From CAYORM01 sp964406375 (GTDB taxonomy: Bacteria; Pseudomonadota; Alphaproteobacteria; DSM-16000; Inquilinaceae): DNA of 64,000 bases. Of the stretch, positions 17,711 through 26,375 are shown piece by piece; positions within the stretch are counted from its first letter, which is position 1, and each line of letters begins with the position of its first letter. The position numbers and the translations under genes were made by a program. A model generated the notes under the pieces. That model had not been told where the DNA came from. It was given only the letters and a program-made list of their open reading frames with translations, and ran no database searches. The stretch spans positions 21,102-85,101 of the forward strand of contig CAYORM010000005.1 of NCBI GenBank assembly GCA_964406375.1, in the 5' to 3' direction.

Positions 17711-20497
17711 ATGGATCCGACCGACAGCAGCCACCCCGCCAGCACCCTTTCGGCCGATGCCAGCCCGACCGGCACCGCCCCACCGGTCGCCTGGCACGCA
17801 CTGACGCCGGAGGCGGCCCTCGGCCACCTCGCTTCCGGCCGGGACGGCCTGTCGAGCGAGGAGGCCGCGCGCCGTCTCGCCGTCCATGGCCGCAACGCAT
17901 TGCCGGCGCCGCCGCGCCGCAGCGCATGGCGCCGCCTTGCCGCGCAGTTCGACAATGTCCTTATCCACGTGCTGCTCGCCTCGGCGGTGGTGACGGCGCT
18001 GCTCGGCCATCCGATCGATTCCGCGGTGATCCTGCTGGTCGTCGCGATCAATGCGATTGTCGGCTTCCTGCAGGAGGGCAAGGCCGAGCGCGCGCTCGAG
18101 GCGATCCGCGATCTGCTGATGCCGCATGCGGCGGCGATGCGCGACGGCAGGCGTGTCTCGGTCGATGCCGCCACCCTCGTCCCCGGGGACATCGTGCTGC
18201 TCGAGCCCGGCGACCGCGTGCCTGCCGATCTGCGGCTCCTGAGGGCCCGCGGGCTGCGCATCGACGAGGCGATGCTGACCGGCGAATCGGTTCCGGCGGA
18301 GAAGGAGGCGGCGGCGGTCGAGGCCGATGCAGCGATCGGCGATCGCGCCTGCATGGCCTATTCCGGCACGCTGGTCGCCACCGGCACCGCCTCGGGCGTC
18401 GTCGTCGCGACCGGCCAGGCGACGGAACTCGGCCGGATCGGCCGGCTGCTCGGCAGCGTCGAGCCGATCACGACGCCGCTTCTGCGCCAGATGGACCATT
18501 TCGCCCGCCGGCTGACCGCGGCGATCCTGGCGGCCAGCGCCGTCATCTTCCTGTTCGGCGTGACGCTCGGCGGCATGCCGACGGCCGATGCCTTCCTCGC
18601 CGTGGTCGGGATCGCGGTGGCCTCGATCCCCGAGGGGCTGCCGGCGGTGATGACGATCGCCCTCGCGCTCGGCGTGCAGCGCATGGCGCGGCGCAATGCC
18701 ATCGTCCGGCGGCTGCCGGCCGTCGAGACGCTGGGCGCCGTCTCGGTCATCTGCACCGATAAGACGGGCACGCTGACGCGCAACGAGATGACGGTCCGCG
18801 GCATCGAGACCGCGGCCGGGCGCTACGTGGTGGACGGTACCGGCTATGACCCGGTCGGCGGGTTCCGTCGGCGCGCCGAGGACGGATCGGGCACCGTGAC
18901 GGCGATGGAGGCGCCGCCGCCCGACCTCGCCGCCCTCGCCATCGCCGCCATGCTGTGCAACGACGCGGCGCTGCACCACACCGGGACGGGATGGCGGGTC
19001 GAGGGCGATCCCATGGAAGGGGCGCTGGTCGTCGCCGGAATGAAGGCCGGCTTCGATCCCGCCGCGCTGGCGGCACGCTTCCCGCGCCAGGACGAGATCC
19101 CCTTCGATGCACGCCACCGCTTCATGGCGACGCTGCATCACGGGGAGGAGGGGGAACGCTTCATCTGCCTCAAAGGCGCGCCGGAACGGGTTCTCGAACT
19201 GTGCACGGCCGAGCGGGGCAGCGGCGGGGACGGCTCGGCCGACCGGCCGCTCGACCATGCGCGATGGGAACGGGCGATCGCGACGATGGCAGCGGACGGT
19301 CAGCGCGTCCTCGCCGTTGCGATGCGCGACGCCACCGGTGCGAGCGCCCTCGATTTCGAGGGGATCGAGGCGGGCGGCTTCGTGCTCCTGGGACTGCTCG
19401 GCCTCATCGACCCGCCGCGGGCGGAAGCGATCGCCGCGGTGGCGGACTGCCGGTCCGCCGGCATCCGGGTGAAGATGATCACCGGCGACCACGGCGCGAC
19501 GGCTGCCGCCATCGCCCGCCAGATCGGGCTCGAGAACCCCGACGACGTGGTGACCGGCGCCGATATTGACGCGGTCGACGATGCCCGGCTGCCGGCGCTG
19601 GCGCGGCGGGTCGATGTCTTCGCCCGCACCGCGCCGGAGCACAAGCTACGGCTGGTCGCGGCTCTCCAGGCGGAGGGGGCGGTGGTCGCGATGACCGGCG
19701 ACGGCGTCAACGACGCCCCGGCACTCAAGCGGGCCGATATTGGCGTCGCGATGGGCGGCAAGGGCACCGAGGCCGCCAAGCAGGCGGCCGAGATGGTGCT
19801 GGCCGACGATAATTTCGCTTCGATCGCCGCAGCGGTCCGCGAAGGGCGCACCGTCTATGACAATGTCCGCAAGACGATCGCCTGGACGCTGCCGACCAAT
19901 GGCGGCGAGGCGCTCTGTGTGGTGCTCGCGATCCTCTGCGGGCTGACGCTGCCGATCACCCCGGTTCAGATCCTCTGGATCAACATGGCGACGACCATCA
20001 CCCTCGGCCTGACGCTGGCCTTCGAGCCGAGCGAGCCGGGCGTGATGCGGCGACCGCCGCGCCGCAGCGGCGAGCCGCTGATCTCCCGCTTCCTGCTCTG
20101 GCGCGTCGTCTTCGTCTCGGCGCTGTTCGCGGCCGGCGCTTTCGGCATCTTCGCCTGGGGCGAGGCGCGCGGCCTGCCGCTCGAAGCGACCCGGACGATG
20201 GTGGTCGACACCATCGTCGCCTTCGAGATTGCCTATCTGTTCACCGTGCGCTTCCGGCACATGACATCGCTGACTTGGCGCGGCGCCCTCGGCACGCCGG
20301 CGGTCCTGGCCGCCCTCGCCGGCGTGACGGTGCTGCAGCTGCTGTTCACCTATGCGCCCTTCATGCAGGGGCTGTTCGACACCCGCCCTCTCGGCATCGC
20401 GGAGGTCGGAATGGTGCTGGGGGCCGGCGCGGCCCTGTTCGCGATCCTCGAGATCGAGAAGCTGATCGGCCGGAGGCTCAGCCGGTTACCGGGCTGA
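17711..20497 (+). CDS. Cation-transporting P-type ATPase (type II, calcium-pump-like)
   Basis: The 928-residue protein starts with a cation ATPase N-terminal domain (WHALTPEAALGHL..., about residues 26-95), then the actuator domain with TGES, the membrane motif VASIPEGLP, the phosphorylation site DKTGTLT (Asp350), the nucleotide-binding KGAPER, and the hinge MTGDGVNDAPALK, ending in a six-helix C-terminal domain. The IPEGLP motif and domain order put it among type II pumps (Ca2+, Na+ or related), but the ion cannot be fixed from sequence. The ATG at 17711 gives a normal N-terminus; the frame stays open upstream to 17654. It converges with the DUF2165 gene, only three bases apart. Confidence 0.92.
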   Translation: MDPTDSSHPASTLSADASPTGTAPPVAWHALTPEAALGHLASGRDGLSSEEAARRLAVHGRNALPAPPRRSAWRRLAAQFDNVLIHVLLASAVVTALLGHPIDSAVILLVVAINAIVGFLQEGKAERALEAIRDLLMPHAAAMRDGRRVSVDAATLVPGDIVLLEPGDRVPADLRLLRARGLRIDEAMLTGESVPAEKEAAAVEADAAIGDRACMAYSGTLVATGTASGVVVATGQATELGRIGRLLGSVEPITTPLLRQMDHFARRLTAAILAASAVIFLFGVTLGGMPTADAFLAVVGIAVASIPEGLPAVMTIALALGVQRMARRNAIVRRLPAVETLGAVSVICTDKTGTLTRNEMTVRGIETAAGRYVVDGTGYDPVGGFRRRAEDGSGTVTAMEAPPPDLAALAIAAMLCNDAALHHTGTGWRVEGDPMEGALVVAGMKAGFDPAALAARFPRQDEIPFDARHRFMATLHHGEEGERFICLKGAPERVLELCTAERGSGGDGSADRPLDHARWERAIATMAADGQRVLAVAMRDATGASALDFEGIEAGGFVLLGLLGLIDPPRAEAIAAVADCRSAGIRVKMITGDHGATAAAIARQIGLENPDDVVTGADIDAVDDARLPALARRVDVFARTAPEHKLRLVAALQAEGAVVAMTGDGVNDAPALKRADIGVAMGGKGTEAAKQAAEMVLADDNFASIAAAVREGRTVYDNVRKTIAWTLPTNGGEALCVVLAILCGLTLPITPVQILWINMATTITLGLTLAFEPSEPGVMRRPPRRSGEPLISRFLLWRVVFVSALFAAGAFGIFAWGEARGLPLEATRTMVVDTIVAFEIAYLFTVRFRHMTSLTWRGALGTPAVLAALAGVTVLQLLFTYAPFMQGLFDTRPLGIAEVGMVLGAGAALFAILEIEKLIGRRLSRLPG

Positions 20498-20502
20498 GCC
20501 TC
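20473..20502. terminator. Perfect 11-base hairpin over both stop codons of convergent genes
   Basis: GAGGCTCAGCC (20473-20483) and GGCTGAGCCTC (20492-20502) form a perfect stem with an eight-base loop. The right arm contains the P-type ATPase stop codon and two of the three bases of the DUF2165 stop codon. It probably acts as a bidirectional terminator even though neither side has a long T-tract. Confidence 0.65.
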
Positions 20503-20986
20503 ATTCCTTACGCTGCAGGAAGATCATCACGATCCCGATGCAGACGACGGCGCGGAAGGCCGCCTCCTGGCCGTTCCAGCTATCGGACTGCCCCATCGCG
20601 AACCATTCGCCCCCCACCAGGAAGCACCCGCCGAACCAGACGAGAAAGCCGACGAACAGGCCGGCGAAAGCCAGCGGCTTGGCATGGTGGAAGGTGTCGG
20701 GATCGCTGCCCATCACGGCATAGAGGCGGATAGCGCCGACGAGGCAGAGCAGCCCTGTCGCCGCCTCGCCGACGACCATGATCCAATAGGCGATGTGATG
20801 CAGCGTCGGATCGGTGATCGCCCGCCACGTCATCTCACTGCCGGGGAGGGTCGTGTCCATCGACAGCACGTGCTGGACGAAGGCGAAGTTCGACCCGTAA
20901 TCGGTGACCTTGTTGAAGGCGACGAGCAGTCCGAACAGGCCGATGAGGCCGACGAGCGACGCCTGCACAAAGCGCATTATGGTCAC
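20501..20986 (-). CDS. DUF2165 family small integral membrane protein
   Basis: The 161-residue protein has four predicted membrane helices (for example FVQASLVGLIGLFGLLVAF, YWIMVVGEAATGLLCLVGA, FAGLFVGFLVWFGGCFLV and AFRAVVCIGIVMIFL) and the DUF2165 features VQHVLSMD and GGEWFAMGQSDSWNGQEAAFR. Function is unknown. The GTG at 20986 is preferred over the ATG at 20977 because AGGAGG is seven bases before the GTG. It diverges from the antiporter gene and converges with the P-type ATPase, so it may share regulation with ion-transport genes, but that is speculative. Confidence 0.85.
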   Translation of the reverse strand: MTIMRFVQASLVGLIGLFGLLVAFNKVTDYGSNFAFVQHVLSMDTTLPGSEMTWRAITDPTLHHIAYWIMVVGEAATGLLCLVGAIRLYAVMGSDPDTFHHAKPLAFAGLFVGFLVWFGGCFLVGGEWFAMGQSDSWNGQEAAFRAVVCIGIVMIFLQRKE

Positions 20987-21131
20987 GATGCTGCCTCCTC
21001 CGCCGCGACGTTTCCGGTCAGAATAGGCCTCGCGGCGCCCGATCTCACGTCGCATCTTCACCAATGGCCGTGATCGCATCACCGGACGCGGCCTCCCCGC
21101 CCTGTCACGGCAAGGAAGGAAGGACCGACGG

Positions 21132-23156
21132 ATGCTCGATGCGATGAACCTCGCCATCCTTATCGGCGCGGGGCTCGTCACCATCAGCGTCTTCACGAGC
21201 CTGATCTCGTTCCGGGTCGGTGCGCCGCTGCTGCTCGTCTTCCTGGCGATCGGGCTGCTCGCCGGTGAGGACGGCATTGGCGGCATCGTCTTCAACGACG
21301 GCGCCGCCGCCTATTTCATCGGCAGTCTTGCCCTTGCCGTCATCCTTTTCGACAGCGGCTTCGAGACGAGGCTGAGCAGCCTGCGCGTCGCCGCCCCGCC
21401 CGCCTTCACGCTGGCCACCCTCGGGGTGATGCTGACGGCGGCGTTGACCGGCCTTGCAGCCTATCTCCTCTTCGACCTGCCCTGGATCGAAGCGGGGCTG
21501 CTCGGCGCCATCGTCGGCTCGACCGACGCCGCCGCCGTCTTCTTCCTGCTGCGGGTCGGCGGCATCACGATCCGCGACCGGGTCCGCTCCACGCTGGAGA
21601 TTGAGTCGGGCAGTAACGATCCCGTCGCGATCTTCCTGACGCTCGCCCTCATCGAGGTGGCGCGTACCGGCATTACGCTCGGCGAGCTGGCGATCGGTCT
21701 GGTCACCACCTTCCTGATGCAGGCAGGCCTCGGCGTCGCGCTCGGCGTGGCCGGCGGCTATCTGATCGTCCAGATCGTCAACCGTATCCGGCTTGAGGCC
21801 GGCCTTTACCCGGTGATCGTCCTCGCCTCGGCGCTGTTGGTCTTCGCGTCGACCAGCATGTTGGGCGGCAGCGGCTTCGTCGCGGTCTATGCGGCGGGAA
21901 TCGTCGCCGGCAACGCCAAGCTGCAATCGGGACAGCTGGTGCGCCGCTTCCAGAGCGGTCTCACCTGGCTGTGCCAGATTGCGATGTTCCTGACGCTCGG
22001 CCTGCTGGCCAAGCCGTCGACCTTCCCGGATGTCGTGCTGCCGGCGGCGCTGCTCGCGGTCTTCATGATCTTCATCGCCCGGCCGGCGGCGGTATGGCTG
22101 CTGCTGATCCCGTTCGGCTTCACGCGCAACGAGACGACCTTCGTCGCCTGGGTGGGCCTGCGCGGGGCGGTTGCGATCCTGCTGGCGATCCTGCCGATGG
22201 CGTCGGGGCTGCCGAACGGGCAGGTTCTGTTCAACGCTACCTTCCTCGTGGTGGTCATCTCGCTGCTGCTGCAGGGCTGGACGATCCGGCCGATGGCCCG
22301 CTGGCTCGGCCTGATCGTGCCGCCGCGCCTCGGGCCGGTGGACCGTGTCGAGCTCGAGTTGCCCGGCGGCGCCAATCACGAGCTCATCGCCTACCGCATC
22401 CACCCCAAGAGCCCGGTCGGCCGCGGCGAACGCCTGCCGCGCTGGGCCCGCCCCTCGCTGATCGTCCGCGACGGCCATTCCTATTACATCCACAATGCCG
22501 GACGGCTGCAGCCCGGTGATCAGGTCTACATCTTCGCCGCACCGGGCCGGGTGCCGCTACTCGACCGGCTGTTTGCCAGCCCGGCCGCCGTTGCCGATGA
22601 CGACCGTGACTTCTACGGCGACTTCTCGCTGCAACCCACCGCCACGCTGGGCGAGATATCGACGCTCTACGGCGCACAGGTCCCGCCGGAGCTCACCGAG
22701 AAGCCGGTGGGCGCCCATCTCGAACAGGTCTTTGGCGGCACGGTGGAGGTGGGCGACCGGCTGACCCTCGGGCCCGTCGAACTGATCGTGCGAGGCCTGA
22801 CTGAGACCGGCCGTATCGCCGAGGTCGGCCTCGCCCTCACCCCGAGCCGCGGTGCGCGGCCGAAGCTGCCGCTGTTCCAGTCGCGCAGCGAGATCGTCGC
22901 GGCGCTGCGGGTCCGCATCATCGCGATACGGACAAAGCGGGCCGCGCGCGCAGCCCGGACCGGCGAGACCTCGCCGGTGCTGGCCATCGGCACGACGCGG
23001 CGGGAGCCCGAGCGGGAGTCCGAGCCGGCGGCGCCGGAGAAGACGGCTCCTGCAGAGCCGCAGGCCACCGGCCGGGGGGCGGCCGGAACGGGCGCTTCGG
23101 CGGACGATATCGGGACGGGGGCGGCACTGCAGGGGGGGCCGGCGAGCAAAGCTTGA
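21132..23156 (+). CDS. nhaP2: Potassium/proton antiporter, NhaP2/CvrA type
   Basis: The 674-residue protein has an N-terminal CPA1-type Na+/H+ exchanger domain of about 12-13 helices (residues 5-400) with the transport motif GSTDAAAVFFLLR and IESGSNDPVAIFLTL, followed by a TrkA-C domain (about 415-480, RIHPKSPVGRGERL) and a CorC/HlyC-like domain (about 515-600, LEQVFGGTVEVGDRLTLG). That three-domain order matches NhaP2, which expels K+ in exchange for H+ and helps with low-osmolarity or alkaline adaptation. The C-terminal 70 residues are a disordered Ala/Glu/Pro/Gly-rich tail not found in the usual family members. It is divergent from the DUF2165 gene across 145 bases. Confidence 0.92.
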   Translation: MLDAMNLAILIGAGLVTISVFTSLISFRVGAPLLLVFLAIGLLAGEDGIGGIVFNDGAAAYFIGSLALAVILFDSGFETRLSSLRVAAPPAFTLATLGVMLTAALTGLAAYLLFDLPWIEAGLLGAIVGSTDAAAVFFLLRVGGITIRDRVRSTLEIESGSNDPVAIFLTLALIEVARTGITLGELAIGLVTTFLMQAGLGVALGVAGGYLIVQIVNRIRLEAGLYPVIVLASALLVFASTSMLGGSGFVAVYAAGIVAGNAKLQSGQLVRRFQSGLTWLCQIAMFLTLGLLAKPSTFPDVVLPAALLAVFMIFIARPAAVWLLLIPFGFTRNETTFVAWVGLRGAVAILLAILPMASGLPNGQVLFNATFLVVVISLLLQGWTIRPMARWLGLIVPPRLGPVDRVELELPGGANHELIAYRIHPKSPVGRGERLPRWARPSLIVRDGHSYYIHNAGRLQPGDQVYIFAAPGRVPLLDRLFASPAAVADDDRDFYGDFSLQPTATLGEISTLYGAQVPPELTEKPVGAHLEQVFGGTVEVGDRLTLGPVELIVRGLTETGRIAEVGLALTPSRGARPKLPLFQSRSEIVAALRVRIIAIRTKRAARAARTGETSPVLAIGTTRREPERESEPAAPEKTAPAEPQATGRGAAGTGASADDIGTGAALQGGPASKA

Positions 23157-23181
23157 GACGGGTTCGGGATGCCGTAGCCCT

Positions 23182-23206
23182 GGAACCTTCACCCGGCAGT
23201 CGCGTT
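23182..23206 (+). promoter_or_regulatory. EcfG-type (general stress response) promoter
   Basis: GGAAC (23182-23186) and CGTT (23203-23206) are 16 bases apart, matching the consensus for the alphaproteobacterial general stress sigma factor EcfG (GGAAC-N16/17-CGTT). It lies about 80 bases upstream of the small lipoprotein gene, on the same strand. No other convincing match was noticed upstream of a gene in this window. Confidence 0.6.
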
Positions 23207-23287
23207 GCACACGGTCGAAGCGCCGTAACGACCGTCGGTGACCGGAGAGCCGCTTCGGGCCGGCGACGGCAGGGCAAGGAGACTGAG

Positions 23288-23524
23288 ATGAAGAAGGTGG
23301 CCATTCTCTTCGCCGTCGGGCTGGGCTTGGCGGCGTGCGGCAATACCCCGCTTGAGCGCGGGCTCACCGGCGGCGCGGGCGGCGCCGCGGCGGGCGCGGG
23401 CGCGGCAGCGCTGACCGGCGGCAATGTCGGGACCGGTGCGCTGATCGGCGGCGGCATCGGCGCGGCGGCCGGCGCGCTCACCGACTGCACGCAGCTCGGC
23501 ACCTGCTCCAGCCCGCTCGACTGA
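23288..23524 (+). CDS. Small glycine-zipper lipoprotein
   Basis: The 78-residue protein has a signal peptide ending in a lipobox LAAC (Cys17), then a run rich in Gly and Ala with GxxxG spacing (GGAGGAAAGAGAAALTGG and ALIGGGIGAAAGALT), typical of glycine-zipper outer-membrane proteins such as YMGG-like or Rick_17kDa_Anti families. Two cysteines lie in the C-terminal tail (DCTQLGTC). Such proteins insert hairpins in the outer membrane; specific function unknown. An EcfG-type promoter upstream suggests induction in general stress and stationary phase. It stands alone between the antiporter and two terminators. Confidence 0.8.
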   Translation: MKKVAILFAVGLGLAACGNTPLERGLTGGAGGAAAGAGAAALTGGNVGTGALIGGGIGAAAGALTDCTQLGTCSSPLD

Positions 23525-23538
23525 TCTCTTTGCGCACC

Positions 23539-23564
23539 GGACGGAGGCCCATGGGCCTCCGTCC
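23539..23564 (+). terminator. Perfect 12-base palindromic hairpin after the lipoprotein gene
   Basis: GGACGGAGGCCC and GGGCCTCCGTCC form a perfect 12-base stem around a two-base AT step, starting 15 bases after the stop codon. No T-run follows, so termination may depend on the strong stem or on Rho. Confidence 0.6.
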
Positions 23565-23616
23565 TGCCGCATTCGGATGGAGCCGGCCGGCTTTTCGCCG
23601 CACCGGACGCAGACAA

Positions 23617-23657
23617 CGAAAGGCCCGTTACGCTATTCTCGGCGTCGGGCCTTTTCG
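23617..23657 (+). terminator. Rho-independent terminator
   Basis: CGAAAGGCCCG (23617-23627) pairs with CGGGCCTTTTCG (23646-23657), leaving an 18-base loop and a short T-run inside the right arm. It is the second terminator between the lipoprotein gene and mlaC, ending 84 bases before the mlaC ATG, and it has the classical A-stem-T form that could also work on the minus strand. Confidence 0.65.
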
Positions 23658-23741
23658 ATGACCGGCCTTCGGGGGGAGGGCCGCTTGGCAATTCCGTTCG
23701 CCCGAAGGTCGCCCGGCGCCGAGCTGCAGGAAGGATCATCC

Positions 23742-24353
23742 ATGACGACGAGACGAGTTGTTTTGGCCGGCATCGCAGCGCTGGCCGCGAGCGCCATGCT
23801 GCCGCCGCTGGCTGCTCGCGCGCAGGACGCCGATGGCGCGGCCGCTTTCATCGAGAGCATGGCGCGCGAAGCCATCGGGGTGCTGGAGACGGTCGGCACC
23901 GGCAGCGAGGCCGGCCAGGCCGAGTTCGCGCGGATCTTCCGTCAGAGCTTCGACGTCCCGACGATCGGCCGCTTCGTCCTCGGTCGCTACTGGAACCAGG
24001 CGACCCCCGAGCAGCAGCAGGAATATCTCTCGCTGTTCGAGCGGATGGTTGTCAGCACCTATGCGCGCCGCTTCCAGAACTACCGGGGCGAGTCGCTGCA
24101 GGTCCTCGGTGTGCGCGACGCCGGCAGCCAGGGCGACCTGCTGGTCCAGACGCAGATCAGCCAGCTCGACGGGCCGCCGATCGATGTCGGCTGGCGGGTG
24201 CGGGCGCGCGGCGCCGGCTATCAGGTGGTCGACGTGATCGTCGCAAATGTTAGCATGAGCGTGACCCAGCGCGACGAGTTCGCCTCGGTGATCGCGCAGA
24301 ACGGCGGCACGATCGAGGGTCTGCTGCAGGTCCTGCGCCAGCGCGCCGGCTGA
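23742..24353 (+). CDS. mlaC: ABC-type phospholipid transport substrate-binding protein, MlaC family
   Basis: The 203-residue protein has a Tat-like signal (TTRRVVLAGIAALAASA) and the MlaC/Ttg2D fold: FARIFRQSFDVPTIGRFVLGRYWNQAT and QQEYLSLFERMVVSTYARRF, then the beta-rich half with VQTQISQLDGPPIDVGWRVR. MlaC shuttles phospholipids through the periplasm between the outer-membrane lipoprotein MlaA and the inner-membrane MlaFEDB complex. None of the other Mla genes is here, so this copy is an orphan. AGGAAGGA precedes the ATG. It is isolated by terminators from upstream genes and converges with htpG, with a hairpin over its stop codon. Confidence 0.88.
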   Translation: MTTRRVVLAGIAALAASAMLPPLAARAQDADGAAAFIESMAREAIGVLETVGTGSEAGQAEFARIFRQSFDVPTIGRFVLGRYWNQATPEQQQEYLSLFERMVVSTYARRFQNYRGESLQVLGVRDAGSQGDLLVQTQISQLDGPPIDVGWRVRARGAGYQVVDVIVANVSMSVTQRDEFASVIAQNGGTIEGLLQVLRQRAG

Positions 24354-24360
24354 ACCGGCG
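24344..24360. terminator. Hairpin spanning the mlaC stop codon at the mlaC/htpG junction
   Basis: CGCCGG (24344-24349) and CCGGCG (24355-24360) pair around a CTGAA loop that contains the mlaC TGA. It lies four bases from the htpG stop codon. Short, without a T-tract. Confidence 0.4.
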
Positions 24361-24363
24361 GCC

Positions 24364-26226
24364 TCAGGCCGCCAGCCCCCGTGTGACGATTGCCGCGAGG
24401 CGCCGGGCGAAGGCGCCGGCATCGGGCACCGGTTCCCCCTCGACGATCCGCGCCTGATCGAGCAGCAGGCGCGCGATCTCGGCCAGCTCCTCCTCCGACC
24501 GGTCGGCGGCGGCGAGCGCCCGGATCAGCGGGTGCGTCGGGTTCACCTCGAGGATGCGCTTGCTGCAGGCGTCGATCTGCCGGTGGCGCATCAAGAGCCG
24601 TTCGAGGCGCATGTCGACGCCGCTGTCATCCGCCGAGAGGCAGACGGCGCTGTCTGTCAGGCGCTGCGAGGCGCGCACATCCTTCACCTCGCCGGCGAGC
24701 GCTGCCCTGAACCGGTCGACCAGCGTCGCGACCTCGGCCGGCGGCGGCTCCGCTGCGGGTGCATCCTCGGGGCCGGCGATGCGCGAGAGATCGGCGCTCG
24801 CGCGCGTCACCGAGCGCAGCGGCAGATCCTTGAAGCTGCCCAGCGCAGGGATCGCGAACTCGTCGATCGGATCGGTCAGCAGCAGGACCTCGACGCCACG
24901 GGCACGGAATCCTTCGAGATGCGGCGAGGCGGCGAGCGCCTCCGGCGAATCGCCGGTGGCGTAATAGATCGCGTCCTGCCCCGGCCGCAGCCGACCGGCG
25001 ACATCCTCCAGCGAGGCGAGGCCGTCGCCGGCGGTGGTACGGAAGCGCAGGAGCGGCAGCAGCGCGTCGCGATGTTCGCGGTCCTCGTAGAGCCCCTCCT
25101 TCAGCACCGCGCCGAAATGGGTCCAGAAGCCGGCATAGGCCTCCGGATCATCCTTGGCGCGGCGGGCGAGCTCGGCGAGCACCTTCTTGGTCAGGCCCTG
25201 GCGGATCTTGGTGACCATCGGGCTCGCCTGCAGCATCTCGCGGCTGACATTGAGCGGCAGATCCTCACTGTCGATGATGCCGCGCAGGAAGCGCAGCCAG
25301 GAGGGCACCAACCCCTCGGCGTCGTCGCAGACGAAGACGCGGCGGACATAGAGCTTCACGCGATGCCGCCGCTCCGGCTCGAACAGGTCGAAGGGCGGCG
25401 CGCCGGGCACGAAGAGCAGCGCCGTGTAGTCGATCATGCCCTCGGCCCGCCAATGGATCGTCGCCCAGGGCTCGTCGAAAGCATGCGAGACGTGGCGGTA
25501 GAAGTCGCGGTACTGCTCGGCGGTGATCTCGGATTTCGGCCGCGTCCACAGCGCCGCGCCGCGATTCAGCACCTCCTCCTTCCCGTCCGGCTGCCGCAGC
25601 AGCACCGGGATCGGGATGTGATCGGAATGCGTAGTGATGATGTGGCGCAGCCGGTGCGGGTCGAGGAACTCGTCCTCCCCCTCGGCCAGATGCAGGACGA
25701 TCCGCGTGCCGCGCGCCACAGCGGCGGCCGGCGCCACGGTGAACTGCCCCTTGCCGTCGGAGGCCCAGCGCCAGCCCTGCGCCTCGCCGGCGCGACGGCT
25801 GAACACCTCGACTTCACGGGCCACCATGAAGGCGGAATAGAAGCCGACGCCGAACTGGCCGATCAGCGACAGATCGGCGGGCTTGCCCTCGGCGACCTGT
25901 TCGAGGAAGGCCCGGGTACCAGAGCGCGCGATCGTGCCGAGATTGGCAACGAGCTCGTCGCGGTTCATCCCGATGCCGTTATCGGCGATCGTCAGGGTAC
26001 GGGCGGTGGAATCGGGCGTCAGCTCGACCCGGTAGCGGCTGTCCTCCGCGGCCAGCGCCGGCTCGGTCAGCGCCGCATAGCGCAGCCGGTCGCAGGCATC
26101 CGAGGCATTGGAGACCAGTTCCCGGAGGAAGACTTCCTTCTCGCTGTAGAGGGATCGGGCGACGATATCGAGAAGGCGGCCGGTCTCGGCCTGAAAGGAC
26201 AGGGTCTCGGCTTCCGTCGCACTCAT
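24364..26226 (-). CDS. htpG: Molecular chaperone HtpG (bacterial Hsp90)
   Basis: HtpG is an ATP-dependent cytosolic chaperone that remodels client proteins as a dimer. The protein of about 620 residues shows the N-terminal GHKL ATPase motifs FLRELVSNASDACD, IADNGIGMNRDEL, GTIARSGTRAFL and GQFGVGFYSAFMVA, followed by the middle domain with YVRRVFVCDDAEGLVP and NVSREMLQ and the C-terminal dimerisation domain. The ATG at 26226 is chosen over a TTG at 26241. A possible heat-shock promoter lies at 26275-26303. The gene follows the three secreted paralogues on the same strand but 150 bases away, so it likely has its own promoter. Confidence 0.97.
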   Translation of the reverse strand: MSATEAETLSFQAETGRLLDIVARSLYSEKEVFLRELVSNASDACDRLRYAALTEPALAAEDSRYRVELTPDSTARTLTIADNGIGMNRDELVANLGTIARSGTRAFLEQVAEGKPADLSLIGQFGVGFYSAFMVAREVEVFSRRAGEAQGWRWASDGKGQFTVAPAAAVARGTRIVLHLAEGEDEFLDPHRLRHIITTHSDHIPIPVLLRQPDGKEEVLNRGAALWTRPKSEITAEQYRDFYRHVSHAFDEPWATIHWRAEGMIDYTALLFVPGAPPFDLFEPERRHRVKLYVRRVFVCDDAEGLVPSWLRFLRGIIDSEDLPLNVSREMLQASPMVTKIRQGLTKKVLAELARRAKDDPEAYAGFWTHFGAVLKEGLYEDREHRDALLPLLRFRTTAGDGLASLEDVAGRLRPGQDAIYYATGDSPEALAASPHLEGFRARGVEVLLLTDPIDEFAIPALGSFKDLPLRSVTRASADLSRIAGPEDAPAAEPPPAEVATLVDRFRAALAGEVKDVRASQRLTDSAVCLSADDSGVDMRLERLLMRHRQIDACSKRILEVNPTHPLIRALAAADRSEEELAEIARLLLDQARIVEGEPVPDAGAFARRLAAIVTRGLAA

Positions 26227-26274
26227 CGGGGCATCCGGCAATGATCGGTCCGCAGGAAGATCGGATGCCGGCGC

Positions 26275-26303
26275 ATATGGCGCCTCGCGGACGCCGCCGC
26301 AAG
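26275..26303 (-). promoter_or_regulatory. Possible sigma-32 (RpoH) promoter for htpG
   Basis: On the minus strand CTTGCG (26303-26298) and CCATAT (26280-26275) are 17 bases apart. The CTTG core of the -35 and the position 49 bases before the htpG ATG fit a heat-shock promoter; the -10 matches the alphaproteobacterial consensus only partly. A sigma-32 gene lies at 35422 in this window. Confidence 0.4.
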
Positions 26304-26375
26304 CGTCGCTTGCAGATGGACCCGCTCCAGCGCCGACCGTCGATGCGCGTCACGACAGGGGGATCAGGGCAGGGA

